A DNA stretch of 64,000 nt. Origin: Microbacteriaceae bacterium MWH-Ta3 (GTDB taxonomy: Bacteria; Actinomycetota; Actinomycetes; Actinomycetales; Microbacteriaceae). Below, piece after piece: positions 1 to 8,369 of the stretch; within the stretch, counting starts at the first letter, position 1, and each line of letters opens with the position of its first letter. The DNA lies in the NCBI GenBank assembly GCA_003053925.1, contig QBKD01000001.1, positions 744,001 to 808,000 on the forward strand, read 5' to 3'. The notes beneath the pieces were generated by a model, which was not told the DNA's origin, did no database searches, and saw only the letters and a list, made by a program, of their open reading frames with translations. Both the position numbers and the translations under genes were made by a program.

Positions 1-68
1 TGAGTGGACCACGCTCACCTGTTGTCGGACGCGCGGCGTTGTACTCAACCGGCGGATAGGCTCGAAGA

Positions 69-728
69 ATGAGTGAACCGATTGTCATTGATGTGTGGTC
101 CGATATCGCCTGCCCGTGGTGCTACATCGGGAAACGACACCTCGAGTCGGCGCTCGCCGAATTTCGTGCGGAATACCCAGGCCACGAGGTCGCGGTGAAT
201 TTCCATAGCTACTTGTTGAATCCCGCGATGCCCACCGATTACCCTGGCACACAAACCGATTATCTGGTGCAAGCCAAGGGCCTGGATCGCGAACAGGTCG
301 TGGCAATGACGGAACGGGTGGTGCAGGTTGCCGCCAACGCGGGACTGACCTACAACATGGCCGACATGGTCATGACGAACACGACGCTGGCGCATGAACT
401 GACGCACTTCGCCCGTGAGCGCGGCCTGGGAACGCAGATGACCGAGCGCCTCTTTGCCGCGCATTTCACCGAAGGCCGACACGTGGGACAGGTGGACGAA
501 CTGGTGGCGCTGGCCGCCGAGGTGGGCCTCGATGAATCCGATGCGCGCGCCGCGCTGGAATCGCACGCGTATGCCACTGCGGTTCAGGCTGATATCGATG
601 CCGCCGCACAGATTGGCGTCACCGGTGTGCCATTCTTCGTAATCAACGGTGTGCTGGGAATTTCTGGCGCGCAGCCGCCCAGCACTTTCCGCCGGGCCTT
701 GGCGCAGATTCTGGACGCAGCGGACTAG
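69..728 (+). CDS. DsbA family oxidoreductase (FrnE-like)
   Basis: 219-aa thioredoxin-fold protein of the DsbA/FrnE family, thought to act on cytoplasmic dithiols because no signal peptide is visible. A CPWC redox motif is at residues 15-18 (DIACPWCYIGKRH), a long helical insertion follows, and a GVPFFVING segment near residue 190 carries the expected cis-proline. Length is normal for the family. The ATG is preceded by TAGGCT (57-62) with a 6-nt gap and no Shine-Dalgarno (SD) sequence, so the mRNA is probably leaderless. Substrate unknown. The family call is firm; the exact role is inferred. Confidence 0.9.
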   Translation: MSEPIVIDVWSDIACPWCYIGKRHLESALAEFRAEYPGHEVAVNFHSYLLNPAMPTDYPGTQTDYLVQAKGLDREQVVAMTERVVQVAANAGLTYNMADMVMTNTTLAHELTHFARERGLGTQMTERLFAAHFTEGRHVGQVDELVALAAEVGLDESDARAALESHAYATAVQADIDAAAQIGVTGVPFFVINGVLGISGAQPPSTFRRALAQILDAAD

Positions 729-766
729 GGATTTACCGTCGCCGCTGGCCCCACTCGACTGCCGGG

Positions 767-1546
767 CTAGTCACCAAACGCGGCGATAAAGGCGGACAGC
801 GCCTCGTGCGAATCGCCCGAAGCCCAGCCTTCCAGGCCCACGACTCCGTCGAATCCCAGGGCCTTGAGTTCGGCACCAATTCGCGCGTAGTTGATCTCGC
901 CGGTTCCGGGTTCACAGCGCCCGGGGACATCGGCCACCTGGATTTCGCCAATCCACGGCAGCCCCTTACGGACGGTCTCGATCAGGTTGCCTTCGCCAAT
1001 CTGCGCGTGGTACAGGTCGAGATTCAACTGCAGGTGCGGGTTGTCAATGTGCGACACCAGCGCGATGGTGTCGGCGGCCAGGGCAAACGGCGTACCGGGG
1101 TGATCGACCGGCAGATTGAGGTTCTCGAGCATGAAGACGGCATCATGCTTCGCGCCGAGGTCAGCCAGACGCGCCAGAGTGTCGGCAGCCTTCAGCCACT
1201 CGACCCCCGTCACTACCTCACGCTTGCGGATCGATTGGCCGTTGCCATCCAGTCCCGTGCCGTGCACATTCAGTCGCGCACAGTTGATGATGCGCGACGC
1301 CTCGATTGATTCCCGTGCCGTCTGCAGGAAACGCTCGATTCCGTCGTCTTCCAGCAGGTCGCCCTCGATATAACCGGTCATCGAATCAAAGGTCGCGCCG
1401 GTCGCGGCAAGTGCGGGAAGGTCCTTTGTCGTCCAGTCCCAGATTTCGACATCGAGGCCGCGGCCATGGATTTCGCGAACCCGATCGATAAACGGCAGTC
1501 CGGTGAACAGCATCTCGGCGGATGCGGCGAGGCGATACGAGGGCAT
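767..1546 (-). CDS. Hydroxypyruvate isomerase-like TIM-barrel protein
   Basis: 259-aa sugar phosphate isomerase/epimerase (AP endonuclease 2-like TIM barrel). The C-terminal block IQVADVPGRCEPGTGEINYA followed by VGLEGW is characteristic of Hyi-type hydroxypyruvate isomerases. Likely metal ligands are the Glu in MLENLN, the Asp/His in LDLYHA and the Glu in GLEGW. I place the start at 1546 rather than the longer frame at 1582, because AAGGAG lies 4 nt before this ATG and the sequence from MPSYRLAASAEM aligns with the family start. Hyi converts hydroxypyruvate and tartronate semialdehyde, but related isomerases have other substrates. It points the same way as the next two genes but is separated from them. 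Confidence 0.82.
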   Translation of the reverse strand: MPSYRLAASAEMLFTGLPFIDRVREIHGRGLDVEIWDWTTKDLPALAATGATFDSMTGYIEGDLLEDDGIERFLQTARESIEASRIINCARLNVHGTGLDGNGQSIRKREVVTGVEWLKAADTLARLADLGAKHDAVFMLENLNLPVDHPGTPFALAADTIALVSHIDNPHLQLNLDLYHAQIGEGNLIETVRKGLPWIGEIQVADVPGRCEPGTGEINYARIGAELKALGFDGVVGLEGWASGDSHEALSAFIAAFGD

Positions 1547-1606
1547 GGGGCTCCTTGCGACTTTGTCAGGACAAACTAACACTACTGTGTCACAAGCGGC
1601 TCCTCC

Positions 1607-2413
1607 TTATTCCACAGCAGCCGCGTCATTCAATTGCCGAACCACCTGCCGAATGGCCTCGCTCACCAGGGAATAGTGGTCCGAGCCTCGGGGGGCGTCA
1701 CTCACGAAGTCACGGCGAATCTCGAGCATGACCGATCGCACTCGGGGTTCGCGGTGGTAATACCGCAGTGGCACATAGGTTCCGGCGAACGGGGTGTTGA
1801 GGGCCACATCGAAAATCTCCGATTGCGCGAACGCTGCCCTAACCGTGTCCACCAATTCAGGCGGGGTGTGGAATGGATCGGTTCCGATACACAATTCGGG
1901 GCGACGGGCATACGGGTCCAGTTCGTAACGCAAGGGCTGAACATGGTACGTGTGCAGATCGATGATCGTCACCGTCTCATGAATTTCCAGGCGTTGGGCC
2001 ACCACTTCCGTCAGTGCCCGCGAATACGGAAGGAAATAGTCACGAATAATGCGGGCATCACGAACGCGATCCGGCCGACGCAGCACCTGACGGTCCGATG
2101 TCTGCATGTACACGACCCCCATGCCCACCTGATTCATGATCTCGGAGTCGTCGGGGAACCGTTCCGGATCCATCACCAGGCGGGACATCTCGTTCTGGAA
2201 TAGCCACGGCCGATACCCGCTGCGGTCACGCACCTGGAAGGCAAGCTCGTGGGTGTCGAGGTCGGCCATGCGACGCGCCTCGGCTTTCAGGTCGGCTGGT
2301 GACAGCACGAAGCTCGGCAACTCCGAACGGGGAATGCGAAGGCCCGCATGAGGAATATGGATGATCACCGGCGACCGGTTGTCCCCAGTCACCACGGAAA
2401 ACGCGCCCAGCAT
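1607..2413 (-). CDS. N-formylglutamate amidohydrolase
   Basis: 268-aa enzyme of the N-formylglutamate deformylase family, which hydrolyses N-formyl-L-glutamate to formate and glutamate at the end of one histidine-degradation route. Visible signatures are IIHIPHAG near the N-terminus, MADLDTHEL, the QNEMSRLVMDPERF block and TIIDLHTYH. No hut genes are nearby, so the true substrate could be another N-acyl amino acid. The start at 2413 has an AAAGGGG SD and forms TAATG with the stop of the upstream gene, so translation is coupled to the 139-aa protein before it. Confidence 0.86.
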   Translation of the reverse strand: MLGAFSVVTGDNRSPVIIHIPHAGLRIPRSELPSFVLSPADLKAEARRMADLDTHELAFQVRDRSGYRPWLFQNEMSRLVMDPERFPDDSEIMNQVGMGVVYMQTSDRQVLRRPDRVRDARIIRDYFLPYSRALTEVVAQRLEIHETVTIIDLHTYHVQPLRYELDPYARRPELCIGTDPFHTPPELVDTVRAAFAQSEIFDVALNTPFAGTYVPLRYYHREPRVRSVMLEIRRDFVSDAPRGSDHYSLVSEAIRQVVRQLNDAAAVE

Positions 2414-2832
2414 TATTCGCCCCTTTCCACGGTCTTCAGTGCGCAAGGACGGGGGTCCTCGGCGATGTAGCCCAACTGGCGTGATCCGCCGGGGGTCCCA
2501 TCAGGCCCGGGGCATGTGACATAGAGAACGCGAAATCGAGGTTCGTACATCACCGTTTCGTCGGGAAGCGGCGTGATGAGAACCATCGGTCCCGACGAGG
2601 GCGTGGCCTGATTGGTGGACGGGTTGGTGATGCTGTCGATTGCGGCGAGCAACGAATCGCTGTTGTGGCACCAGCCCACGATTTCCTCATCGAGATACTG
2701 AACATGCAACCAACCGTCACCCAGGTCAGTTACCGTCGCGGGGTAGCGCGTTCGTTCGAGAGTCAATCTGCCGTGAATCCAGTGAATGTTGTGTCCTGGT
2801 AGGTACGACCCACAAATCGAGATGGTCGCCAT
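2413..2832 (-). CDS. Hypothetical protein, 139 aa
   Basis: Not recognised. The start at 2832 is chosen because AAGGAG lies 7 nt upstream; the longer frame to 3027 lacks a ribosome site. The product has no signal peptide or membrane span. It is rich in beta-type segments, has two WxH-like stretches (HWIHG, GWLHVQYLDEE) and Pro/Gly-rich loops. Its stop overlaps the start of the N-formylglutamate amidohydrolase by one base (TAATG), so the two form an operon and may act together. Probably a real gene given SD and coupling; function unknown. Confidence 0.65.
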   Translation of the reverse strand: MATISICGSYLPGHNIHWIHGRLTLERTRYPATVTDLGDGWLHVQYLDEEIVGWCHNSDSLLAAIDSITNPSTNQATPSSGPMVLITPLPDETVMYEPRFRVLYVTCPGPDGTPGGSRQLGYIAEDPRPCALKTVERGE

Positions 2833-3092
2833 TCGGGTGCTCCTTGTTTCCGAGGGGCCTCTCGGCCCACGTGTGACCATCCCGGCGGGCTGGCCGCATC
2901 TTCCCTCAGAGCACCCACACGTGAGAATGGGTTGCTGTGCGACCAGCTGAGTACTTACCGTCGCAACTCTTGATGCCCTTTCAGTGTACGTGCGACCTCC
3001 GACACGCAAAAGGCCGCGGCCCGGCAATCGCCCTCGCTACACAGGGCGGCACGCGGGATACCGCTCAAATGAGCAAACGATAGACTTGCCGC
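2833..3092. promoter_or_regulatory. Divergent intergenic region with leaderless dcd promoter
   Basis: 260 bp between the minus-strand operon and dcd. At the right edge TAGACT (3081-3086) stands 6 nt before the dcd ATG and fits an actinobacterial -10 of a leaderless transcript; no good -35 is seen. Nothing else in the region could be called: no tRNA fold and no conserved SRP RNA core. Confidence 0.5.
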
Positions 3093-3668
3093 ATGCTGCT
3101 GAGTGACCGTGATATCCGCGCCCAAATCGAGGCCGGCCGAGTTGGACTCGATCCCCTGGACATGGGAATGGTGCAACCGTCGAGCATCGACGTGCGCCTG
3201 GACCGTTTCTTCCGCCTGTTCGATAACCACAAGTATCCGTTTATCGATCCCGCCGCGGACCAGCCCGAACTGACTCGTGCCGTGGAGGTCGACCCGAACG
3301 AGCCGTTCATCCTGCACCCCGGTGAATTTGTCCTGGGCGCAACGTACGAAGTCGTCACGCTTCCCGATGACATCGCTGCGCGGTTGGAGGGTAAGTCGTC
3401 GCTGGGCCGCCTGGGCTTGCTGACGCACTCGACGGCCGGCTTTGTGGACCCCGGCTTCAGTGGCCACGTCACGCTCGAGCTGTCAAATGTTGCGACCCTT
3501 CCCATCAAGCTGTGGCCGGGAATGAAGATCGGACAACTGTGCTTCTTCCAGCTGACCTCGGCCGCCGAGAAGCCCTATGGGTCATCGGAATACGGAAGCC
3601 GATACCAGGGGCAACGTGGCCCCACGGCGTCGCGGTCATTCCAGAACTTCCACCGCACCGAAATCTAG
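3093..3668 (+). CDS. dcd: dCTP deaminase
   Basis: 191-aa deoxycytidine triphosphate deaminase of the trimeric dUTPase fold, supplying dUTP (or dUMP, if bifunctional as in mycobacteria) for thymidylate synthesis. The [20 protein letters not shown] block contains the catalytic and substrate-binding residues, followed by [12 protein letters not shown], and the C-terminal [15 protein letters not shown] closes over the nucleotide. Full length. TAGACT at 3081-3086 lies 6 nt before the ATG with no SD, so it is probably translated leaderless. Whether it is mono- or bifunctional cannot be decided here. Confidence 0.95.
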   Translation: MLLSDRDIRAQIEAGRVGLDPLDMGMVQPSSIDVRLDRFFRLFDNHKYPFIDPAADQPELTRAVEVDPNEPFILHPGEFVLGATYEVVTLPDDIAARLEGKSSLGRLGLLTHSTAGFVDPGFSGHVTLELSNVATLPIKLWPGMKIGQLCFFQLTSAAEKPYGSSEYGSRYQGQRGPTASRSFQNFHRTEI

Positions 3669-3684
3669 TAGCGGTACAACGTTG

Positions 3685-3714
3685 AAGGCCGGACCCCGTG
3701 AGGAGTCCGGCCTT
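3685..3714. terminator. Bidirectional hairpin terminator
   Basis: AAGGCCGGAC (3685-3694) pairs perfectly with GTCCGGCCTT (3705-3714) around a 10-nt loop. It sits between the convergent dcd and the LAxTG lipoprotein gene, so it can stop transcription from both sides. No long U-tract, as is common in actinobacteria. Confidence 0.75.
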
Positions 3715-3737
3715 CCGTCGTTACGACGTGGGTGATA

Positions 3738-4919
3738 CTACAGACGCGAGGTGCGACGACGAGCCACAACCAGGCCCAGTCCCGCAAACGCTAGCGCGGC
3801 AGCGATGCCCGCAGTCAGGCCGGCGTCAACACCGGTGTCGGCCAGTTCGGTGACTTCACCCTCGGTCTCTTCCTCGGGTTCTTCTTCAGGGTCCACTACA
3901 CCGGTCACGTCGGTAATCGCGAGCCCTGCCTCGGCGCTGTAGCTCATTGTCATGAAGACAACCTTTCCTGAATCACGGCCGTTTTCGGTACCGGCAATGA
4001 TGAAGAGCGCGTTGTAGTCACCGTCGGCCAATTGCTGGCTATCGCCGCCCACCAAGGTGAAGGGGATGTCGCTATCCAGAGTCAAATCACCGGTGATGGT
4101 GAGAGACGGGCTTACGTTCTGGCCCGACATCAGCGCCTCGAACCACAGATTTGCGAAGTCATCGTTCGGTACATCGGTGTTGTCAAGGTACAGGCTTGCG
4201 GTGGCCAAGCCAGCAGGGACAAAGTCACCGAACAAGGCTGCGGTTCCCTCGGGGAAACGCAGGGTTCCTTGGATGCCGCCGTCGATGGGCTCCTGGCTGA
4301 CGATCTCGAAGGGCTCAATCTTCATGTGACCAGGGAAAATAGGTGCTCCAGCATCGAGGCCCGGTGCTGCGAGGTAATCCGTGTCGTTGACGGTAGCCAC
4401 GGTGTCGATGGGGCTCGAGGTGATTGCTCCATCGCAGTTCACCAGAATTGCGCCGGGGACAAACTCGTACGAGTTAAATCCATCGACGTCGGCTTCGGTC
4501 AGCGAGGTGGCGCGTGCGCCGATGAGTTCTTGTGCGGTTCCCACAAATTCATAGGTTGTGCTTGCACCCGAGCCACTGATGGTCCAGCCCGCATCGGTCG
4601 AGGGGTCAAACACGACGAATCGCACGGTGCCGTTGTCCATTGTTACGGCGCGGCTGGCCGCCAGGCCACCGAAGTCGTCGTCGGAGTAGAACGCCTCGGT
4701 GTACGCCAGTTTTGCTTCTGCTGGTCCCGTGTAGGTGATCGTTAGTTCGCTACCCGCTGAATCCTGAGAAGTCGTGAGGGTGAAATCGCCGCCGGTGCAG
4801 TTACCTGCGCCGTTTCCGTTTCCGATCATCAGTTCATAGCAACCACTCAGGCTCAGTGCCAGTGCGGTCGAACCAGCAAGAACAGCGGCCGTACGGCGCG
4901 CGGTGCGTGAAATAGTCAA
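3738..4919 (-). CDS. Secreted lipoprotein with LAxTG cell-wall sorting tail
   Basis: 393-aa exported protein. The N-terminus (MTISRTARR, then a hydrophobic stretch ending LSLSGC at residues 22-27) is a lipoprotein signal with a lipobox cysteine. The C-terminus has an acidic Glu/Pro linker, LADTG, a hydrophobic segment and the basic tail ARRRTSRL, the layout of a class E sortase substrate. The central region looks beta-rich and matches no family I know. The start is TTG at 4919, with GAAAGG 6 nt upstream inside the perfect palindrome CCTTTCGAAAGG (4926-4937). A -10-like TAGTCT lies at 4947-4952. Having both a lipid anchor and a sorting signal is unusual. Confidence 0.8.
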   Translation of the reverse strand: MTISRTARRTAAVLAGSTALALSLSGCYELMIGNGNGAGNCTGGDFTLTTSQDSAGSELTITYTGPAEAKLAYTEAFYSDDDFGGLAASRAVTMDNGTVRFVVFDPSTDAGWTISGSGASTTYEFVGTAQELIGARATSLTEADVDGFNSYEFVPGAILVNCDGAITSSPIDTVATVNDTDYLAAPGLDAGAPIFPGHMKIEPFEIVSQEPIDGGIQGTLRFPEGTAALFGDFVPAGLATASLYLDNTDVPNDDFANLWFEALMSGQNVSPSLTITGDLTLDSDIPFTLVGGDSQQLADGDYNALFIIAGTENGRDSGKVVFMTMSYSAEAGLAITDVTGVVDPEEEPEEETEGEVTELADTGVDAGLTAGIAAALAFAGLGLVVARRRTSRL

Positions 4920-4964
4920 GGGGGGCCTTTCGAAAGGTAGACCCTCAGACTATCGGGCGAATGC

Positions 4965-5132
4965 CTATTTTGCGCCGAAAAGCTTTGCGAAGAAGCCCGG
5001 TTCCTTGGGGTCGTTCTCGTGGCCCTCGCAGCGCTGAGCCTTAGGGATACCGCGCATCACCATGTCAACGTGCTGTCCGCACCCCGACCACGTTGCTTTG
5101 CCGCACTTGCGGCAGGTCACCTGTTGGCACAT
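4965..5132 (-). CDS. Small zinc-ribbon-like protein, 55 aa
   Basis: A 55-aa protein with four to five cysteines (MCQQVTCRKCGKATWSGCGQ, then AQRCEGH) that fit a metal-binding zinc ribbon. The C-terminus PGFFAKLFGAK is basic and amphipathic. Similar short CxxCGKxTWxGCGxH proteins of unknown function are common in actinobacteria. The ATG at 5132 follows a GGAG-like SD. Its promoter has TATGAT (minus strand, 5166-5171) directly next to an ATACCCC/GGGGTAT palindrome, suggesting control by a metal- or sulfur-responsive repressor. A longer frame reaching 5546 is a shadow of idi. Confidence 0.72.
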   Translation of the reverse strand: MCQQVTCRKCGKATWSGCGQHVDMVMRGIPKAQRCEGHENDPKEPGFFAKLFGAK

Positions 5133-5171
5133 GTGTACTCCAATCGAGCGAAAAACGTCACTTCCATCATA

Positions 5172-5187
5172 ATACCCCAGGGGGTAT
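5172..5187. promoter_or_regulatory. CsoR/CstR-like palindromic operator
   Basis: ATACCCC (5172-5178), AG, GGGGTAT (5181-5187): perfect 7-bp arms with a 2-bp centre. It abuts the -10 TATGAT of the 55-aa zinc-ribbon gene on the minus strand, in the spacer position where a repressor would block RNA polymerase. The TACCCC..GGGGTA pattern resembles CsoR-family copper or persulfide sensor sites. No csoR gene is in the window. Confidence 0.55.
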
Positions 5188-5223
5188 ATCTCGGGCAACG
5201 CCGAGCCGCTCCGTGGGTCCGTC

Positions 5224-5748
5224 TTATTCCACTGCGGGCCACTGCTCGAGTTGCCACACCAGCCATGGGCTAAAAGCAAACGGAGCCGAAGCGGCACTCG
5301 TGCGCAAATCGGCGGGATCGACCCACTTCCACTGCATGACTTCATCGGCAGCGGGATTCGGGTTACCGACGGCACGCGCGGTGAACACGGGGCAGATCTC
5401 GTTTTCGACAATTCCCGAATCGTCGATGGCGCGATACCGGAAGTCGGGCAACACCTCGGTGATGTCGGTGATCGACAGACCAAGTTCGCGAAGTGCGCGG
5501 CGCTCAATGGCATCGGTGAGTGACTCGTTTGGCGCGGGGTGACCACAGAACGAATTCGTCCATACTCCGGGCCACGTCAGCTTCGTCAGTGCCCGCCGTG
5601 TGACCAAAACATGGCCCGACTCGTTGAAGACATGGCACGAGAAGGCAAAGTGCAAAGGCGTGTCGTCGGTGTGAACGGTTGCCTTTTCGGCTGTGCCGAT
5701 CGGGGTACCCGCGTCGTCGACAAGCACCACAAGTTCAGGAGTCTCCAT
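5224..5748 (-). CDS. idi: Isopentenyl-diphosphate delta-isomerase type 1
   Basis: 174-aa Nudix-fold enzyme interconverting IPP and DMAPP, the entry to carotenoid and other isoprenoid synthesis. Visible motifs: the TNSFCGHP active-site cysteine block, the Nudix-like helix around RRALRELGL, FRYRAIDDSGIVENEICPVF with the catalytic Glu, and WKWVDPADL. I choose the start at 5748 (METPELVVLVDD), not 5826, because TAGCCT (minus strand, 5756-5761) is 7 nt upstream, a leaderless arrangement, and homologues begin here. It is divergent from crtB. Confidence 0.93.
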   Translation of the reverse strand: METPELVVLVDDAGTPIGTAEKATVHTDDTPLHFAFSCHVFNESGHVLVTRRALTKLTWPGVWTNSFCGHPAPNESLTDAIERRALRELGLSITDITEVLPDFRYRAIDDSGIVENEICPVFTARAVGNPNPAADEVMQWKWVDPADLRTSAASAPFAFSPWLVWQLEQWPAVE

Positions 5749-5824
5749 GCGTATCAGGCTATCCTGAACATACGCGAATATCCCCGCCCGGCGGCGGGAC
5801 ACGTTACTGGCCACGGAGGTGTGC

Positions 5825-6703
5825 ATGAATCGTCTGGACCTCTACAACCGTGTCGCCCAGCGGTCAGCATCGCTCGTGATTCGCGACTATTCGACGTCGT
5901 TTGGGCTGGCCTCGCGCATCTTGTCGCGAGAATCACGGCAGCACATCGACAACATTTATGCTCTCGTGCGCGTTGCCGACGAGATTGTTGACGGCGTCGC
6001 TGTCGAGGCCGGTTTGAACGCCGACGCGGTGCGGGCGTCGCTCGATCAATTCGAGGCGGATACCGAGGCCGCGATGGCCACGGGTTATTCCTCGAACCTC
6101 GTCATTCACGCGTTCGCGCTCTCGGCTCGTGAGTGCGGAATCACGTCCGCCGAGACCGCACCGTTCTTTGCCTCGATGCGCATGGATATCACGGACCACG
6201 AATACGACCAGGCCGGATTCGACGCCTATGTGTATGGATCGGCCGAGGTTGTGGGGCTTATGTGCTTGGCGGTTTTTGTGCGCGACCGGCACGTTTCGGC
6301 CGACGAGGGCCACATCCTCGTGAAGGGGGCCCGCTCGTTGGGCGCCGCGTTCCAGAAGGTCAACTTCCTGCGTGACCTTTCGGCCGATGCCGACGGTCTA
6401 GGCCGCAGCTACTTCCCCGGGGTCACGGAGGCAACACTGACCGAAGAGGTCAAAAACCGACTTCTGGACGACATCGATGCCGATTTGGCGGCAGCCGATG
6501 CCACCATCGCCATGTTGCCGCGTGATGCGGCCCGCGCCGTCGCGCTGGCCCACGACTTCTTCCGGGAACTCTCCGTTCGTCTGCGGGCAACACCTGCGCA
6601 GGGGCTGCTCGCCGCACGAATTCGAGTCCCCAACAGCATCAAATACCTCATTGCCGCAAAGATTCTGCTGGGCATTCGCCCGCTGCGCGCCTCGGCTAAC
6701 TAA
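5825..6703 (+). CDS. crtB: Phytoene synthase
   Basis: 292-aa squalene/phytoene synthase condensing two GGPP molecules to phytoene. The two Asp-rich motifs are present: DEIVD (in VADEIVDG) and the NFLRDLSADADGLGRSYFP block. Length is normal. The start at 5825 is preferred over the GTG at 5819, since GGAGG ends 5 nt before this ATG. crtI follows after 9 nt, so the two form an operon. No crtE is in the window, so GGPP must come from elsewhere on the chromosome. Confidence 0.94.
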   Translation: MNRLDLYNRVAQRSASLVIRDYSTSFGLASRILSRESRQHIDNIYALVRVADEIVDGVAVEAGLNADAVRASLDQFEADTEAAMATGYSSNLVIHAFALSARECGITSAETAPFFASMRMDITDHEYDQAGFDAYVYGSAEVVGLMCLAVFVRDRHVSADEGHILVKGARSLGAAFQKVNFLRDLSADADGLGRSYFPGVTEATLTEEVKNRLLDDIDADLAAADATIAMLPRDAARAVALAHDFFRELSVRLRATPAQGLLAARIRVPNSIKYLIAAKILLGIRPLRASAN

Positions 6704-6712
6704 AGGAACACC

Positions 6713-8320
6713 ATGGACAACGGACGTTCGGTCATCATCATTGGCGGCGGCATTGGCGGCCTATCTGCCGCGGCGTTGCTGGCGAAGGACGGGCGGAAAG
6801 TAACGCTGCTCGAGGCGCTGCCCAATGTGGGTGGTCGCGCTGGCATGTGGGAACACGAGGGTTTCCGCTTCGACACCGGCCCCAGCTGGTACCTGATGCC
6901 CGAGGTATTCGACCACTTCTATAAGTTGATGGGCACGTCGGCCGCAGAGCAGCTGAACCTCGGCCTCTTGGACCCGGGATACCGCGTGTACTTCGAGCCC
7001 GAACCTGGCGAAATCGCGCCCGGTGAGCCCGCGCCTCATGTGGATATTCGGGCGAAGCGCGAGGACAACATTGCCGTCTTCGAGTCGCTCGAGCCGGGGG
7101 CGGGTGCGGCAGTGGATCGATACATCGATTCCGCCCAAGACACCTACAACATCGCCGTGAAGTATTTTCTCTATAGCTCGTTCGAAAAAATCACGCCCCT
7201 GTTGGTGAAGCCCGTGTTGGTGCGTATCGGCAAGCTGTTCCGATTTCTGACCTCGCCCATCTATGGATTCGTGTCGCGATTCGTGAAGTCTTTGCGCGCA
7301 CGGCAAATTCTGGGATACCCCGCCGTCTTCTTGGGTTCGAGCCCGTACAACGCCCCGAGCATGTTCCACCTGATGAGCCACCTCGATCTGAACGACGGTG
7401 TGCTGTACGCCCAGGGTGGCTTCACTCGTGTGATCGAGTCCATTCGCGACATCGCGGAATCGCACGGCGTCACGGTGATCACCAATGCGCGCGTCAGCCA
7501 GATCACGGTCGAAGAGACCGGATTTAAGCCACGTGCGACGGGCGTGAAGTACACCGATGCCGACGGCCAAGAACACATCCTGACCGCCGACATCGTGGTG
7601 TCCGGCGCCGACCTGCACCACACCGAAACCACCATGCTGCCGGAAAAGCTCCAGACCTTCCCCGAGTCGTACTGGGACAAGAAGGTGGCGGGCCCGGGTG
7701 CGGTGCTGTTGTACCTGGGTGTCAAGGGACAGATTCCCGAAATGATTCACCACAACCTGTTCTTCATCAAGGATTGGGAATCGAACTTCGGGCAGATCTT
7801 CACCGACAATCCCACAATGCCCAACCCTGCCTCGTTCTATGTGTGCATGCCCAGCGTGACCGACGACAGCGTGGCACCCGCGGGCGACACCAACATTTTC
7901 GTGCTGGTTCCCTGCCCTGCCGACCCGTCGATGGGCCGCGGTGGAATGGACGGTGCGGGCGATCCGATCATCGAAGACGTGGCCGAGCGCACGATTGACG
8001 CGATTGCCGAGTGGGCGAACATCCCCGACTTCCGCGAACGCATTGTGGTGCGCCGCACGGTGGGCCCCGGCGATTTCCAGGGTGATCTGAACGCCTGGAT
8101 GGGCAGCGCGCTGGGCCCGGCTCATGTGCTGAGCCAGTCGGCACTGTTCCGCAGCAGCAACATCAGTTCGCGCGTGGACGGCCTGTACTACGTGGGTTCC
8201 TCGACGATCCCTGGCATCGGGTTGCCCATGTGCCTGATTAGCGCCGAGGTGCTGCTGAAGCGTCTGCGTGGCGATGTGTCGCCCACCGCGCTTCCCGAGC
8301 CGTTGACGGCCACCGTCTAG
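6713..8320 (+). CDS. crtI: Phytoene desaturase
   Basis: 535-aa FAD-dependent carotenoid desaturase turning phytoene into lycopene or a partly desaturated product. The N-terminal dinucleotide-binding motif VIIIGGGIGGLSAAALLAKD (residues 6-25) and VGGRAG are clear, and the C-terminal YYVGSSTIPGIGLPMCLISA matches the CrtI signature. A ribosome site (AAAGGA) lies just before the start. It completes a minimal crtBI pair; no cyclase or lycopene elongase follows, the next gene being an MFS carrier on the other strand. Confidence 0.94.
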   Translation: MDNGRSVIIIGGGIGGLSAAALLAKDGRKVTLLEALPNVGGRAGMWEHEGFRFDTGPSWYLMPEVFDHFYKLMGTSAAEQLNLGLLDPGYRVYFEPEPGEIAPGEPAPHVDIRAKREDNIAVFESLEPGAGAAVDRYIDSAQDTYNIAVKYFLYSSFEKITPLLVKPVLVRIGKLFRFLTSPIYGFVSRFVKSLRARQILGYPAVFLGSSPYNAPSMFHLMSHLDLNDGVLYAQGGFTRVIESIRDIAESHGVTVITNARVSQITVEETGFKPRATGVKYTDADGQEHILTADIVVSGADLHHTETTMLPEKLQTFPESYWDKKVAGPGAVLLYLGVKGQIPEMIHHNLFFIKDWESNFGQIFTDNPTMPNPASFYVCMPSVTDDSVAPAGDTNIFVLVPCPADPSMGRGGMDGAGDPIIEDVAERTIDAIAEWANIPDFRERIVVRRTVGPGDFQGDLNAWMGSALGPAHVLSQSALFRSSNISSRVDGLYYVGSSTIPGIGLPMCLISAEVLLKRLRGDVSPTALPEPLTATV

Positions 8321-8369
8321 AGCCGCTCGGTGCACGGGCGATTGCTCACGACGCCTAAAGCCACAATCA

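Noticed and set aside
1-68. End of an upstream gene (TGA at 1-3)
   Set aside because: Too little sequence to decide; only the -10 box TAGGCT at 57-62 could be supported.
2833-3092. Possible SRP RNA or tRNA near dcd
   Set aside because: No GGAAGGNAGCAGC-type SRP core and no cloverleaf could be formed.
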